This document shows positions 45,936 to 55,119 of a stretch of DNA of 64,000 nt, piece by piece. The translations under genes were made by a program, and so were the position numbers. The DNA lies in the NCBI GenBank assembly GCA_942492625.1, contig CALOFM010000002.1, positions 1 to 64,000 on the forward strand, given 5' to 3'. The notes beneath the pieces were generated by a model. The model was not told the DNA's origin. It searched no databases and saw only the letters and a list, made by a program, of their open reading frames with translations. The DNA comes from Thiosymbion sp942492625 (GTDB taxonomy: Bacteria > Pseudomonadota > Gammaproteobacteria > Chromatiales > Chromatiaceae). Each line of letters starts with the position of its first letter. Position 1 is the first letter of the stretch.

Positions 45936-46319
45936 ATGCAGGCGTACAGCAAGCAGGTTGCAGCCAGCAGACGGCACGAGACGCGAGGCACGAACTACGA
46001 GTTGGCGGACACGCTCGATAAGTATGAAGTTGTCGAGCTTACCGTGAAGGAGGCGGCAACGTTGCTCACGCAACCAAGCCTCGATGTTGTCAGCCGCATA
46101 CCGAGCACGAGAGATCACCAACCAAGGAAGACACATCGAGCCCGCGCGAAGTCGTACCGACCACAGGTCGCGCACTTACAATCCTTTATGAATCAATATT
46201 TTTTTTTCGTAAAACGGTTTCTATGTAAAGAAAAAAAGACGGCAGGGCAGGGGATTAGAGTACGAGTCGATTTACATAAAATGGCGGCCTCTCCGGGCGT
46301 CGAAGCACGGCCAAGGTGA
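45936..46319 (+). CDS. Unrecognised short ORF
   Basis: 127 residues with a good ribosome site (GAGGAGA, seven bases before ATG). MQAYSKQVAASRRHETRGTN and YELADTLDKYEVVELTVKEA look protein-like, but the rest is basic and irregular and resembles no family. A perfect palindrome CGGGCTGA-A-TCAGCCCG lies 30-45 bases upstream (about 45890-45906). It may be real only in its first half. Confidence 0.25.
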   Translation: MQAYSKQVAASRRHETRGTNYELADTLDKYEVVELTVKEAATLLTQPSLDVVSRIPSTRDHQPRKTHRARAKSYRPQVAHLQSFMNQYFFFVKRFLCKEKKTAGQGIRVRVDLHKMAASPGVEARPR

Positions 46320-46372
46320 GCTACTCAGGGGTACGCGGCAGGGGGGCATTGATCCGCGGTGAGTGCGCTCGC

Positions 46373-46807
46373 TCAGTCGTTGTCCTTCGGCGGATGCCAA
46401 CCAGCGAGGACCCATAACCGCCTGGCGGGAACGATATAGGGATTGTTGAGCTTGAGCGCTTCAATGGTTGCCCGGCCCGCCTGACTCAGGCCGATGATCC
46501 GCGTTCCACCGCTGTCCTATGCGAAATGCTGAAGCCATTTTTGCGTTCTTGGGTTGAACAAGGCGACTGTGGCGCCGGTCGCAGTGTCGACGGCCTCGAT
46601 TTGGGTTCCTTTGAAGCTGTTACACCACGCACAGGACAGCCATAGGTTTGACGCGGTCGACTGGCCACCTCGCGCCCGAGGGATTATGTGCTCGATGTGC
46701 ATCTGCGCGCCGCTGACCCGTTGGTCCGTCAAGCAGTACCCGCAGCGGTGACGCGCTTCTTTCGCTACCCGATCCCTCAGGGATTTCGAGATCGTCTCGG
46801 CCATCAA
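46373..46807 (-). pseudogene. HNH endonuclease with in-frame TAG
   Basis: From ATG at 46807: SLRDRVAKEARHRCGYCLTD, then QMHIEHIIPRARGGQSTASN and LWLSCAWCNSFKGTQI, a complete HNH motif with both Cys pairs of its zinc site. After RTQKWLQHFA a TAG (46519-46517) sits where relatives have Trp; DSGGTRIIGLSQAGRATIEA and NPYIVPARRLWVLAGWHPP complete the gene to 46373. The HNH core is before the stop, so a shorter nuclease could still be made. The start overlaps the stop of the gene upstream (ATGA). Confidence 0.75.
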
Positions 46808-47205
46808 GCGGCACGGGTATCCGCCAGCAGACGCTTGCCGCTTCGCACGCTCAGGAGCGCAAGGGCACGAGCCTTGCGCAGGGTTACCTTGCCGTAGCTG
46901 CTGCGAAGTTCGTCAAGCTCTTCCTGTTCCGCGGAGCCGAGTGCGTCGCGAGCGCTCAGGTCCACCAGTCGCTGTTGGTCCTCCTCCGGCATCGCCGCTT
47001 CGGCGACGGACAGCAAAGCATCGTCGTCGAACCAGGTCATCTCGACGAGCTCGGCCTGCATGTCGGCCGGGATATCCTCCAGCGCAGGCAGGACACCGTC
47101 CAACATGGCGGTGATGACTTCCTCCAGCGGCCGACGCACGGCCTGCGCGGCCCGTCCCGCGCGCAACGCCAGGGACTCGGGGAGCTCAAGGGTAATCGTG
47201 GTCAT
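46804..47205 (-). CDS. Small helical protein paired with HNH endonuclease
   Basis: 133 residues from ATG at 47205, GGAGA seven bases upstream. MTTITLELPESLALRAGRAA has an antitoxin-like ribbon-helix-helix start; the middle is acidic (LEDIPADMQAELVEMTWFDD) and the end is basic and helical (KVTLRKARALALLSVRSGKR). It overlaps the HNH gene by four bases. The pair recurs in related genomes as I recall. An antitoxin or regulator of the nuclease is possible but unproven. Confidence 0.55.
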   Translation of the reverse strand: MTTITLELPESLALRAGRAAQAVRRPLEEVITAMLDGVLPALEDIPADMQAELVEMTWFDDDALLSVAEAAMPEEDQQRLVDLSARDALGSAEQEELDELRSSYGKVTLRKARALALLSVRSGKRLLADTRAA

Positions 47206-47487
47206 CGCAAGTCTCCGGCAGCTCAGACTTACTGTGGTCCGCAAGCCTGCGGGGCCTTCATGGATCAGGAATTGCCGTATTACCTCATGATATGCGAAAC
47301 GCTAGGCTCCGATCCGACCACGGCGCACAAGAGAACAATTCGAGCAAACACTTCTCCAGCATAATCATATACTTATTGTGTATTATAGTTTTTATGTAAA
47401 GTGGGATGTATAGCAATGACTGGCGCCGCATGAAGACATCACTTCACATAACCAAAAAAAACCCTTTATTTCCGTGTCGGTTCGACC

Positions 47488-47817
47488 TTAGGGTTCCTGT
47501 GGCTCCTGCATCCACCTCGGGATATCGCGTTTGCCGTGGAGCACGCGCCAGACGTCGATATGTTCCTCACGCTCCACGTAGAAAACCAGGTGCGGGTACC
47601 GAGCCAGCGGCCAGGAGCGCAGGCCCGGAAGGTCCAGCTCGAAGGCGTAGCGTGACGATCCGGTAGCCGGATGCTCCCCGATGTGTGAGTAGGCCCGTTC
47701 CAGTGCATCAATGAAGCCCATGGCTGCCCGCTCGGAGCCGTCGGCTAGGTAATGGTCGAGGATCTCCTCGACGTCGCGTTCAGCTCGCCCACGGGGAATG
47801 ACGGGCTTAACCGTCAC
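47488..47817 (-). CDS. parE: ParE/RelE-family toxin
   Basis: 109 residues: VIPRGRAERDVEEILDHYLA, FIDALERAYSHIGEHPATGS, LRSWPLARYPHLVFYVEREE and IDVWRVLHGKRDIPRWMQ. The C-terminal VWRVLHGKRDIP is the usual ParE signature. ParE toxins poison DNA gyrase. The start overlaps the antitoxin stop (ATGA). Both frames are intact, so the module may be active. Confidence 0.88.
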   Translation of the reverse strand: MTVKPVIPRGRAERDVEEILDHYLADGSERAAMGFIDALERAYSHIGEHPATGSSRYAFELDLPGLRSWPLARYPHLVFYVEREEHIDVWRVLHGKRDIPRWMQEPQEP

Positions 47818-48053
47818 CCCCTGACGTCTTGGCGAACCCGGTTGCGCAAGGAATCGAAGTAAGCCTTGTTGGCGGGTGCCGCGGGTGCGGAGCCGGCGCC
47901 ATCGAGGAGTAAGGCGCGCAGATGTTGTCGATCCTGATCCCTACGGATGAGCTCCCGCACATATTCGCTGCTGGTGCCGAAACCGCGTCCGGTAACCTGC
48001 TCGTCGACATAGGCCTTGAGCGTGTATGGAAGGGATATATTCATCGTGCTCAT
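47814..48053 (-). CDS. parD: ParD-family antitoxin
   Basis: 79 residues: MSTMNISLPYTLKAYVDEQV (ribbon-helix-helix) and GFGTSSEYVRELIRRDQDRQ, then LFDSLRNRV-like KAYFDSLRNRVRQDVRG that binds the toxin. First gene of the operon; it represses its own promoter in studied pairs. AT-rich DNA upstream (48054-48110) is the likely promoter. Confidence 0.88.
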   Translation of the reverse strand: MSTMNISLPYTLKAYVDEQVTGRGFGTSSEYVRELIRRDQDRQHLRALLLDGAGSAPAAPANKAYFDSLRNRVRQDVRG

Positions 48054-48177
48054 AGATCAAAAATAGCGCCGATGGCAAAATTTGGCAAGATTAATCGATT
48101 ACGCCCCTGAAGCGCCAAATGTTGACGATTCCCCGGGACTCACCAGATGAGCCACCGCTGGATTTACGCTGTACACC

Positions 48178-48450
48178 ATGGAAGAACCTTCGCAACATCA
48201 TGCCTGGGTCCATCCGGCGAAAGCGCGCTACTACCAGGTCCACCTGGACCAGGACCTGTTCGGTCACTGGACCCTGCGCAAGGTCTGGGGCGGCATCGAC
48301 TCCTCCCGGGGCCGGATGCACAACACCGCCGTCCCGTCCTACGACGAGGGCGTCGAGCAGATCCGCGAGATCGCAAAGCGACGCTGCCGGCACGGCTATG
48401 AATGTCTCTCTCGCCCGCCCCCGCATCAATGCGGATCGCAATGTCCCTGA
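48178..48450 (+). CDS. Small WGR-domain protein
   Basis: 90 residues: AWVHPAKARYYQVHLDQDLF and GHWTLRKVWGGIDSSRGRMH, then EQIREIAKRRCRHGYE, a WGR fold (Trp-Gly-Gly here). Stand-alone WGR proteins of ~90 residues are common in proteobacteria; a nucleic-acid role is suggested for WGR modules. The final residues PPPHQCGSQCP are unlike the family and may reflect a shifted end. Confidence 0.65.
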   Translation: MEEPSQHHAWVHPAKARYYQVHLDQDLFGHWTLRKVWGGIDSSRGRMHNTAVPSYDEGVEQIREIAKRRCRHGYECLSRPPPHQCGSQCP

Positions 48451-48877
48451 TTCGGCCCACGGTGGATATGATGATCCATCCCGAGAAATACTTCATAAAT
48501 TGAATTCGATAACTTATTTATCTTTTTGTAAATAATAGGTTTATAAATCTCATAAACTACCTTAGCTTGGGCGCCGAACCGTAACCGTACGGTCTATCGA
48601 TGGCGCGCCCCCCTCGCGGTCTTGCTCCTGGAATTGAAACACCTGGACCCGAGGGTTCCCTCAATCTTCCGACCAAACTTTAGCCAGCGGCCCTAACCCA
48701 CTGTCAGCGAACCCGGACAACGGCCCTGTCCACAGCCTATCCACAGAAGCGGTCAAATGGCCTTATTTCACGTCAGGTCCGCAGCGGTGGTGGATTGCCC
48801 GGTGGATTACACGGAGAACATGAAGCTCACCCAGCAATTGGGAGAACTGGTGTGTGCTATCTGAGGAAACGATAGCG
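48451..48877. other. Intergenic, promoter region for the aldehyde dehydrogenase
   Basis: About 430 bases, AT-rich at 48480-48560. No gene recognised. GAGGAAA before ATG 48878 is the ribosome site of the next gene. Confidence 0.4.
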
Positions 48878-50329
48878 ATGAAAGAAGAGAACGTACAACA
48901 TTACAGCCACCGGCTGGCCGGCGAGGTTGAACCGGCTGGACGGGCGCAAGTGGTCTCGCCGTACGACCGCGGCTTGATTGCCACCGTGGACCAGGTGGAC
49001 GCGCATGGCGTCGAGCAGGCACTGAGCGAGGCCCAACGCGTGTTCACCGATCGGGCGAGCTGGCTGTCCGCCAGCCGGCGCATAGAGATCCTCTACCGGG
49101 CAGCCGAGCTGCTCGGTGAGCGGGCCGAGACATTGGCGGTCGAGGCTGCCCGTGAAGGCGGCAAGCCCCTGATCGACTCTCGTGCCGAGGTGGCCCGCGC
49201 CGTGGACGGCCTGCGCAACTGCGCCGAGCTACTGCGCTCGGAGGCGGGGGTGGAGATCCCCATGGGCTTGACGCCGGCATCGGGACAGCGACTTGCCTTC
49301 ACGACCCACGAGCACATCGGCGTGGTGGTGGCCGTCAGCGCCTTCAACCACCCGCTGAATCTCATCGTGCACCAGGTGGGACCGGCTGTTGCCACCGGTT
49401 GCCCGGTGGTCGTAAAGCCGGCTGAGGATACCCCCCTGAGCTGCCTGCGCCTGATTGCTCTGTTGCGTGAGGCGGGGCTGTCCGACGGCTGGGCCCAAGC
49501 ACTGCTGACTGACGGCCACGAGACCTCCGAGCGGCTGGTGACCGATCCGCGGGTGGCCTTCTTCTCCTTCATCGGCAGCGGCCGCGTCGGCTGGCATCTG
49601 CGCTCGAAGCTGGCCCCGGGCACGCGATGCGCCCTGGAGCATGGCGGCGCTGCGCCGGTATTGGTGGACCGGGATACGGACCTCGACGCAGTCGCAGCTG
49701 CGCTGGCGAAGAGCGGCTTCTATCACGCGGGACAGGTGTGCGTGTCGGTGCAGCGGGTGTTCGTCCATGAGGAGATCGCCGAAGAGTTGGCCCAGCGGCT
49801 CGCCGCCGCGGGCGTGTCCATGCGCGTGGGCGCCCCTGTGGACAGCGATACCGAGTTGGGCCCGCTGATCCGCCCGGCCGAGGTTGCTCGGGTGCACGAG
49901 TGAGTCAGCGAGGCCGTGCAGGCCGGGGCCTGCTGCCTGAGCGGTGGGCAGCCCCTGTCCGATACCTGCTACCCGCCAACCCTGTTGCTGGACCCCCCGG
50001 CCGATGCCAGGGTCAGCTGCCAGGAGATCTTCGGCCCCGTTATCTGCGTCTATTCCTACCGCGACGCGCACGAGGCCATCCGACGGGCCAACGACCTGCC
50101 CTTCGCCTTCCAGGCGGCCGTCTTTACGAGAAACATCGATTTCGCCCTGAGCGCAGCAAACCGGCTGGCCGCCTCGGCGGTGATGATCAACTATCACACG
50201 GCCTTCCGGGTGGACTGGATGCCCTTTGCCGGTTTACGCGAATCCGGCCTGGGCGTCGGCGTCATTCCCCACACTTTCCACGACATGCGTGTGGAGAAAC
50301 TGATCGTCATGCGCTCGGATAGACTTTGA
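48878..50329 (+). pseudogene. Aldehyde dehydrogenase with a single in-frame TGA
   Basis: A 483-residue frame from ATG 48878 is broken only at TGA 49901-49903, after PAEVARVHE, where relatives have Trp. NAD-binding and catalytic motifs: AVSAFNHPLNLIVHQVGPAV, FIGSGRVGWHLRSK, ALEHGGAAPVLVDRD (Glu), YHAGQVCVSVQRVFVHEEIA (Cys). The remainder, EIFGPVICVYSYRDAHEAIR and WMPFAGLRESGLGVGV, is well kept to 50329. The enzyme would oxidise an aldehyde with NAD(P); substrate unknown. The product stops at residue 341, losing the C-terminal catalytic and oligomerisation part. Confidence 0.85.
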
Positions 50330-50380
50330 CGGCTACGACCCCGAAATACAACACCCACCAGAGAATCAATCCGATATGAG

Positions 50381-50780
50381 TCAGAGCACGATGAACACGC
50401 CGTCAACGGCCAGCCTGCGTGTCCCGCCACTGTCGCGTTGTCGGACGTCGAGGCCGGTGACCGGCTGCTCGCCGTGGATCTCGGTCGGCTTGAAGCCTCT
50501 CATCACCTCAGCATCCGAAGCACTGACCTTGTCGTGCAGGATGGTTTCGCCGGACCAATCGCCGCGGGAGATCAGACTGACGTGTGCCGCCAGCCCGCTC
50601 ATCTCGATCGCGGCCTCCAGGGCCGAGTTGCCGCCGCCTATGATGGCCAGCCGCTTGCTTATTAACAGGGGGCCGTCGCAAGTTGCGCAATAGACGACTC
50701 CCTTTCCGGCAAATTCTTTCTCGCCGGGTATATCCAGGTCAGCCGCTTTTCTCTCCAGGGCAAGTCTCCGAAAAAGCTCG
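50381..50780 (-). pseudogene. Thioredoxin-reductase-like fragment
   Basis: Minus strand: AADLDIPGEKEFAGKGVVYC, ATCDGPLLISKRLAIIGGGN and SALEAAIEMSGLAAHVSLIS. The redox CATC and the second GxGxxA/S nucleotide site are present; both the FAD-binding N-terminus and the C-terminus are missing. It is a central fragment of a TrxB/AhpF-type flavoenzyme. Confidence 0.7.
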
Positions 50781-50916
50781 TGCCTACTAATATATGTACT
50801 GCGGCGAAATATTCGCCGTTGCAAGAAGGTCTTCTTGCTTGATCACTCCGGCTTTCAGGCCGAATCGAGTGGTTGTAATTCAGCCATGTGACCTTGTTAC
50901 TATAGAGGAATAATCA

Positions 50917-51177
50917 ATGTACAAGTCTCTGATGATGGGCGCTTTCGCGTCGGTTCTCGCTTTCGGTCTGCTAACCTCCGGTAACGCACTTGCCGGCAAA
51001 GAAGGATTCGAAAAATGCCAGGGTGTCGTCAAGGCCGGGATGAATGATTGTGGCTCCAGCGGCCACGCCTGCGCTGGCCAGTCCAAGAAGGACGGAGCCG
51101 CGGACGAGTGGGTCTATGTGCCGGAGGGGACCTGCGAGAAGCTCGTCGGCGGTACGGTAAAGAAGGCGGCGAAGTAA
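50917..51177 (+). CDS. bufA: DUF2282 (BufA1-type bufferin precursor) protein
   Basis: 86 residues: signal peptide MYKSLMMGAFASVLAFGLLT with cleavage after SGNALA, then GFEKCQGVVKAGMNDCGSSG, HACAGQSKKDGAADEWVYVP and EGTCEKLVGG. Four Cys (34, 45, 52, 73) match the DUF2282 family; in bufferins these are modified by a DUF692 enzyme (BufB) with DUF2063 (BufC), in response to copper. AGAGGA stands seven bases before ATG. Here no bufB or bufC lies between it and doxX. Frame intact. Confidence 0.82.
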   Translation: MYKSLMMGAFASVLAFGLLTSGNALAGKEGFEKCQGVVKAGMNDCGSSGHACAGQSKKDGAADEWVYVPEGTCEKLVGGTVKKAAK

Positions 51178-51489
51178 GGCGATTCGCGGAAGAGAACGTG
51201 CGTGATTGCGGAGAGTTTTCTTTCGTACTTGAGGCGTGCCGGCAGGTGCATGGCAGGGTTATGTAACTGCCGGTGCAACGTGGAAATCGGACGAAAGGAC
51301 AAGCAAGTGCGTATTTTTTCAAGAATACGGCTTGGCGTTCGTCGGGGAGGCTGCAAGTGATTCGGCGCTTCCCGGAGATGGGACGGGTGGCCCCCCAGCG
51401 GTCACCCGCGCCATTTCTCTACCGCGTCACCTCCGCGAAATTATCTCCTGCGTGAGCCTCTATCCGCCAATTTTTGACAAGGAGCCACC
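51178..51489. other. Intergenic between bufA and doxX, no bufB/bufC remains seen
   Basis: 312 bases with no recognisable DUF692 or DUF2063 residue block in any frame. GACAAGGAG precedes the doxX start. A promoter for the doxX group may lie here. Confidence 0.4.
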
Positions 51490-51975
51490 ATGTCTCAACC
51501 CGGCGTTATCTCTCGTGCATTTCGCGGTATTGCCGATTTTTTCACGTTGCTCAGTCCGATGTTCGACCTCGTCATACGCCTGTGGGTGGCCATGGTCTTT
51601 TTAGCGTCCGGGCTGACCAAGATTCAGAGCTGGTCCAGTACACTGGCGCTCTTCGAGTACGAGTATGAAGTTCCGCTGCTGCCGCCATCACTCGCGGCCG
51701 TGTTCGGCACCGCTGCCGAGCTCGTCCTTCCGGTGTTGATTGCAGTGGGTCTGGCCGCCAGGCTCGCCTCGCTGGCGCTGTTCCTGTTCAACATCGTTTC
51801 CGTCTATGCCTACGGCAGCTATCTGCTCTCCGCCGAGGGTGCCGCGGGATTGCAGCAACATATCCTCTGGGGCGTGATGATTGCGATGATCCTATTCCAT
51901 GGTCCAGGCAAGCTATCGCTGGACTACCTGATCGCGCGCCGCTTCGGTGGCGGTTTCAACGGAGGTCAGGACTGA
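51490..51975 (+). CDS. DoxX-family membrane protein
   Basis: 161 residues with four membrane helices: FDLVIRLWVAMVFLASGLTK, FGTAAELVLPVLIAVGLAAR, LASLALFLFNIVSVYAYGSY and QQHILWGVMIAMILFHGPGK. DoxX proteins are often the fourth gene of bufferin clusters, and also occur in quinone-linked systems. The RBS AAGGAG is nine bases from ATG. The stop overlaps the next start (TGATG), so it heads an operon with the thioredoxin-like, Gld3-like and GMC genes. Confidence 0.8.
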   Translation: MSQPGVISRAFRGIADFFTLLSPMFDLVIRLWVAMVFLASGLTKIQSWSSTLALFEYEYEVPLLPPSLAAVFGTAAELVLPVLIAVGLAARLASLALFLFNIVSVYAYGSYLLSAEGAAGLQQHILWGVMIAMILFHGPGKLSLDYLIARRFGGGFNGGQD

Positions 51976-52424
51976 TGACGCCGCTGCGCTGCTTCTCCCT
52001 TGCCTCTCTCGCTGTGTTGCTGTCGATTACAGCCAAGCTAGCGGGTGCAGAGACACAATCGAGCGGTATTCAGTGGCGCACCTGGTCGGACGCCCTTCTT
52101 GAGGAAGCAAAAGACGAGGGCCGCTTCCTGCTGCTCGACCTGAGTGCCCCCTGGTGCGCCTTCTGCAAGAAGATGAAGACCGTTACCTACCGCGACCTGG
52201 GCGTGGAGGCGGTGGTGAGGGAGCACTACATCCCGGTGCGGATAGACGACGAGGACGACCCCGAATTTGCCTCACGCTACGCGGACTACGGGCGTCCCGC
52301 GAGCGTGGTCCTGGATGCTCAGGGGCGGGAGCTGATCCGGCGTCGCGGATTCCTGGAGCCGCAGCTAATGACGTGGATGCTGCAGGCCGTGGCCCGGAAT
52401 CCGGACCCGAAGGCCCATCGCTGA
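51975..52424 (+). CDS. Periplasmic thioredoxin-fold protein
   Basis: 149 residues: signal peptide to about AGAETQ (residue 25), then LLLDLSAPWCAFCKKMKTVT with redox Cys61 and Cys64, and IDDEDDPEFASRYADYGRPA and SVVLDAQGRELIRRRGFLEP. It matches DsbD-gamma/SoxW-like thioredoxins. It probably keeps cysteines reduced in a secreted partner, perhaps of the dehydrogenase encoded next. Overlaps both neighbours by one to four bases. Confidence 0.8.
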   Translation: MTPLRCFSLASLAVLLSITAKLAGAETQSSGIQWRTWSDALLEEAKDEGRFLLLDLSAPWCAFCKKMKTVTYRDLGVEAVVREHYIPVRIDDEDDPEFASRYADYGRPASVVLDAQGRELIRRRGFLEPQLMTWMLQAVARNPDPKAHR

Positions 52425-52972
52425 TGGACCGGCGCGCGTTCCTTGCCTCATCCGGGGCTGCCCTGTCCGCCGCGTTGCTCGGACGTATCGAGGCATTTGC
52501 TGCGTCAACTCCGGCGCCTACGCCTCTGTCTGGTTCCGGCATCGAGCCGGATGGCTGGCGCACCCTCGGTCTGGTGCAGGAGCATCTGTTTCCGTCGGAA
52601 CCGCAAGCTCCGGGCGCGCGAGAGGTCAACGCCCTGAGCTACCTGCATTTCGTGATGAGCTGGAAAGGGATCGACCCGGCGGAGCCGCGGATCCTGCGCT
52701 CCGGTCTCGACGGGCTTCGCGATATTGCCGCACAAACCGAGAGCGGCACCTTCGAGGCACTCGACCTGCCCGGCCGCGAGCAGGCCCTGCTCACCTTGGA
52801 GGCAGGGGAGGGCGGCACCGAGTGGATCCTGCTGGTGCTCGATTACATCTTCGAGGCGCTGCTCGCCGATCCGGTTTACGGCGGAAATCCCGACGGCATC
52901 GGTTGGCGCTGGCTGGAAATCGAGCCGGGCCACCGGCGCCCCGGGCCCGATCAGCGGTATTTCGTGTTATGA
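52424..52972 (+). CDS. Gluconate 2-dehydrogenase subunit 3-like, Tat-exported
   Basis: 182 residues: MDRRAFLASSGAALSAALLG is a twin-arginine signal (DRRAFL). DGWRTLGLVQEHLFPSEPQA and GLDGLRDIAAQTESGTFEAL, then WILLVLDYIFEALLADPVYG and NPDGIGWRWLEIEPGHRRPG are typical of subunit 3 of membrane GMC dehydrogenases. It likely accompanies the GMC subunit encoded next across the membrane. The start overlaps the preceding stop (TGATG), the stop overlaps the GMC start (ATGA). Confidence 0.85.
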   Translation: MDRRAFLASSGAALSAALLGRIEAFAASTPAPTPLSGSGIEPDGWRTLGLVQEHLFPSEPQAPGAREVNALSYLHFVMSWKGIDPAEPRILRSGLDGLRDIAAQTESGTFEALDLPGREQALLTLEAGEGGTEWILLVLDYIFEALLADPVYGGNPDGIGWRWLEIEPGHRRPGPDQRYFVL

Positions 52973-54429
52973 GTAAGAATTTCGACGTCTGCGTCATCGG
53001 CAGCGGCGCCGGCGGCGGACCGGTGGCATTGACCCTCGCCCGTGCCGGCTTCTCGGTGGTGGTGTTGGAGAAGGGGCCCTGGTTCCGGAACGATGACCTG
53101 CGCAAGGACGAGCTGGCTTGTTGCCGCCGGTACACCTATACGCCGGACCCGCGGGACGAGCCCCACGTGGTGGAAACCGAGAACGAGGACGGCGGATGGC
53201 GGGAGGGTACCACTCACCGCTCGGGCCAGACCTTCTGGAACGGCAACTGCGTAGGCGGCTCCAGCAACTTCATGAGCGGCTACTTCCATCGCCTGAAGCC
53301 GGTGGATTTTCGACTGCGCGAGACCTTTGGCCCGGTCGACGGCGCCAATGTGGCCGATTGGCCCATCACCTACGAAGACCTTGAGCCCTATTACAGTAAA
53401 GTCGAGGAAGAGGTCGGGGTCTCGGGACGGGTCACTCCCCATCCGAATCTGGAGCCGCGCAGTCGACCGGACTTCCCCTACCCGCCGCTTACCGAGCACC
53501 CGATCGCGGGAATGATCGACAAGGCGGGCGCCGAGCTCGGCTACCACCCCTTTCCCACGCCGCGGGCCATTCTACCTTACGCCGCAAAGGGCCGCGGCGG
53601 ATGTTCCTACAACGGCGGCCGCTGCGGCAGCACTGGCTGCTCCACCGGCGCCAAGGGTAGCTCCCGTGCCGCTCTGCTCGACCGGGCGGTGGCGACTGGC
53701 CGCTGCCAGATCCTCCCTGGCGCCATGGTGAGCCGGCTGGTCAGCGATCCGTCCGGCAAGGTGACGACGGTGGAGTATTTTGATAAGGGCGGGGACTTGC
53801 GGCGACTGGATGCCGGCATCTACGTCGTAGCCTGTCAGGCCATCGAGAGTGCACGCTTGCTGCTTCGCTCCGTCGGACCGCGCCATCCCGAAGGTCTCGC
53901 CAATGGCAGCGGCAAGGTCGGGCGCAACTTGCTCTTCGCCGGCGGCGGCGCCGCGTCGGGGCGACTGGTCTACGCGCAGCTCCCCGAAAGCCAGGCGACG
54001 GCGCTGAGAGACTCGCGCACCTTCATCAACCGGGCGATTCAGGACTGGTACCGGATCGACGACCCCGAATTCGGTCCTGCGGCGAAGGGCGGCACCATCG
54101 ACTTCGTACACCGGCACCCGGCGCCGATCGCCCGTGCCCACGACCAGGCGCAGGACCCGGAAGGGCTGCGCTGGGGCTTGCCGCTCAAGCGCCATCTGGA
54201 GTCCCACTTTCGCGATGGCACGTCCATCAAGGTGGAGGCGTTTTGCGACTGGATGCCCGTCGATGACTGCTTCGTCCGCCTCGACCCAAAGGTAAAGGAC
54301 AAATGGGGGCTTCCGGTGGCGCGCATCCGCACCGGCATTCACGTCCAGAATCTCAAGGTCGGCTGGTATCTGGCCGCCAAGGGGGCCGAGGTGCTCAGAC
54401 AGATAGGCGCCCAGGACGTGCTGAACTTC

Positions 54430-54445
<16 letters not shown>
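52969..54445 (+). pseudogene. GMC oxidoreductase (sugar/alcohol dehydrogenase), C-terminus lost in anomalous DNA
   Basis: From ATG 52969: FDVCVIGSGAGGGPVALTLA (FAD fold), SGQTFWNGNCVGGSSNFMSG (GMC signature), GRCGSTGCSTGAKGSSRAAL, and VKVWYLAAKG-like LKVGWYLAAKGAEVLRQIGA. Homology ends at VLNFSGTP (about 54435); the block with the catalytic His and the last FAD contacts is replaced by G/C-only sequence. The protein would oxidise an alcohol or sugar in the periplasm, using the Tat-exported small subunit encoded upstream. Whether the truncation is real depends on the quality of the region beyond. Confidence 0.82.
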
Positions 54446-54976
<531 letters not shown>

Positions 54977-55119
54977 GGGTGCCGACAGGATCAGCAGACC
55001 GTTGGTGTCGCTTCCGGACCAGCCGTGGGTGATTCAGGAGGCGCGCGCGCGAGAGCGGGGAGACGACAGCCCCGTGCACGGCTAAGAGGGAAGCAGTCGG
55101 CTGATAAATTCAGAATTTA

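Noticed and set aside
13641..50329. Alternative genetic code (stop read as Trp)
   Set aside because: TGA, TAG and TAA all occur at Trp sites, and intact genes here use all three as normal stops.
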